Shown: in pieces, positions 63,441 through 64,000 of the stretch | Position numbering within the stretch: position 1 is the stretch's first letter | How the letters are laid out: each line of letters starts with the position of its first letter | Assembly: GCF_000472965.1 (NCBI RefSeq) | Contig: NZ_AXAU01000004.1 | Span: 323,414-387,413, forward strand | Direction of reading: 5' to 3' | DNA from: Bradyrhizobium murdochi | GTDB lineage: Bacteria > Pseudomonadota > Alphaproteobacteria > Rhizobiales > Xanthobacteraceae | DNA: 64,000 bases | Made by a program: the position numbers and the translations under genes | The notes under the pieces: generated by a model | Seen by the model: the letters and a program-made list of their open reading frames with translations, nothing else | The model's database searches: none | What the model was told of the DNA's origin: nothing

Positions 63441-64000
63441 ACCAGGCCGTCAAGCTCGCTGCCAGCGATCTAAAGTCCGCGCTCGTGCGCGAAGCGGAGG
63501 CGCTCGGTTTCGATTGCATCGGCGTCACCGATCCCGGCGCGCTTGGCAATGCCGGAAAGTATTTCCGCGAGTTCCTCGATGCCGGCGCGCATGGCGACAT
63601 GGACTGGCTCGCCGCTCAGCCCGAGCGGCGGATGGATCCGCGCGTGCTGTGGCCGGGCGTGCGGTCGATCATCATGCTCGGCTTCAATTACGGACCCGAT
63701 GACAATCCGCTCGCGCTTCTCGAAAAGCGCACCCGCGGCGCAATCTCCGCCTATGCCCAGGGCGACGACTATCACGACGTGATCAAGAAACGCCTGAAGA
63801 CGCTGGCGCGGTGGCTGGTCGCGGCGTCGGGCGAGGACGTAAAGGTGTTCATCGATACAGCAGCGGTGATGGAAAAGCCGCTGGCGCAGGCGGCGGGCCT
63901 AGGCTGGCAAGGCAAGCACACCAATCTGGTCTCGCGCGAGTTCGGCTCATGGCTATTTCTCGGCGCGATCTTCACCGCCGCCGAGTTGCCGCGCGACACC
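63437..64000 (+). CDS. queG: Epoxyqueuosine reductase, 5' part only
   Basis: About 188 residues lie in the window and the gene runs off the right edge. KYFREFLDAGAHGDMDWLA, the cobalamin-binding-type segment GVRSIIMLGFNYG and DTAAVMEKPLAQAAGLGWQGKHTN are QueG signatures. QueG reduces epoxyqueuosine to queuosine in tRNA using cobalamin and Fe-S clusters. The start is uncertain: homology begins right after the fzlA stop, where the only nearby codon is CTG (63437); GTG at 63389 or 63485 are in-frame alternatives. Confidence 0.85.
   Translation, partial: MNQAVKLAASDLKSALVREAEALGFDCIGVTDPGALGNAGKYFREFLDAGAHGDMDWLAAQPERRMDPRVLWPGVRSIIMLGFNYGPDDNPLALLEKRTRGAISAYAQGDDYHDVIKKRLKTLARWLVAASGEDVKVFIDTAAVMEKPLAQAAGLGWQGKHTNLVSREFGSWLFLGAIFTAAELPRDT

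Overview
The window is a chromosomal segment of a GC-rich alphaproteobacterium. Protein sequences, gene order (aroA-cmk-rpsA-sppA-ihfB-lapA-trpFBA-accD-folC; divL-tsaE-amgK-murU-addB-addA-trxA; rnd-lptC-lptA-lptB-rpoN-hpf-ptsN) and intergenic repeat families point to Bradyrhizobium or a close relative in the Hyphomicrobiales. I see no insertion sequence, prophage, CRISPR array or plasmid locus; nearly everything is core or housekeeping.

Layout. 1-11 kb: the 5' end of a secreted protein, a 2-hydroxyacid dehydrogenase, a divergent LysR/aldo-keto reductase pair, a MoeB/ThiF-type E1-like enzyme, a secreted degenerate serine protease, a chemoreceptor divergent from an orphan ParA, a GNAT acetyltransferase and mutM. 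11-15.5 kb: ubiE-ubiB (ubiquinone), then coaBC-dut. CoaBC carries an extra N-terminal ribbon-helix-helix (FitA-like) DNA-binding domain, and a perfect 11-bp inverted repeat fills the gap just upstream. 15.7-28.4 kb: divL (Tyr replacing the phosphoacceptor His), a tsaE-amgK fusion, a PilZ protein, murU (peptidoglycan sugar recycling), addB-addA and trxA. 28.4-30.4 kb: a stand-alone ATP-dependent DNA ligase and a metallophosphoesterase.

30.6-42.1 kb is a long minus-strand block read aroA, cmk, rpsA, sppA, ihfB, lapA, trpF, trpB, trpA, accD, folC, with many 4-bp stop/start overlaps. 42-51.4 kb: a TIGR02300 protein, tRNA-Ala(GGC) followed by a tandem repeat and a GIY-YIG protein, the divergent ohrR/ohr pair, a CoA-transferase, ugpBAEC behind a Pho-box-like site, and an hsp20-DUF1150 pair behind a ROSE-type RNA thermometer. 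51.5-64 kb: a second chemoreceptor, then minus-strand rnd-lptC-lptA-lptB-rpoN-hpf-ptsN (LPS transport and sigma-54/PTSNtr), tRNA-Leu(CAG), an NDUFA9-like protein, uppP, an FzlA-like GST protein and the start of queG.

Most unusual features: the RHH-CoaBC fusion with its palindromic site (an enzyme-repressor architecture comparable to PutA), the DivL H-box tyrosine, the ROSE element, several enzymes lacking canonical catalytic or zinc-binding residues, and palindromic repeats at most convergent gene ends, one of which supplies the stop codon of the LysR gene.
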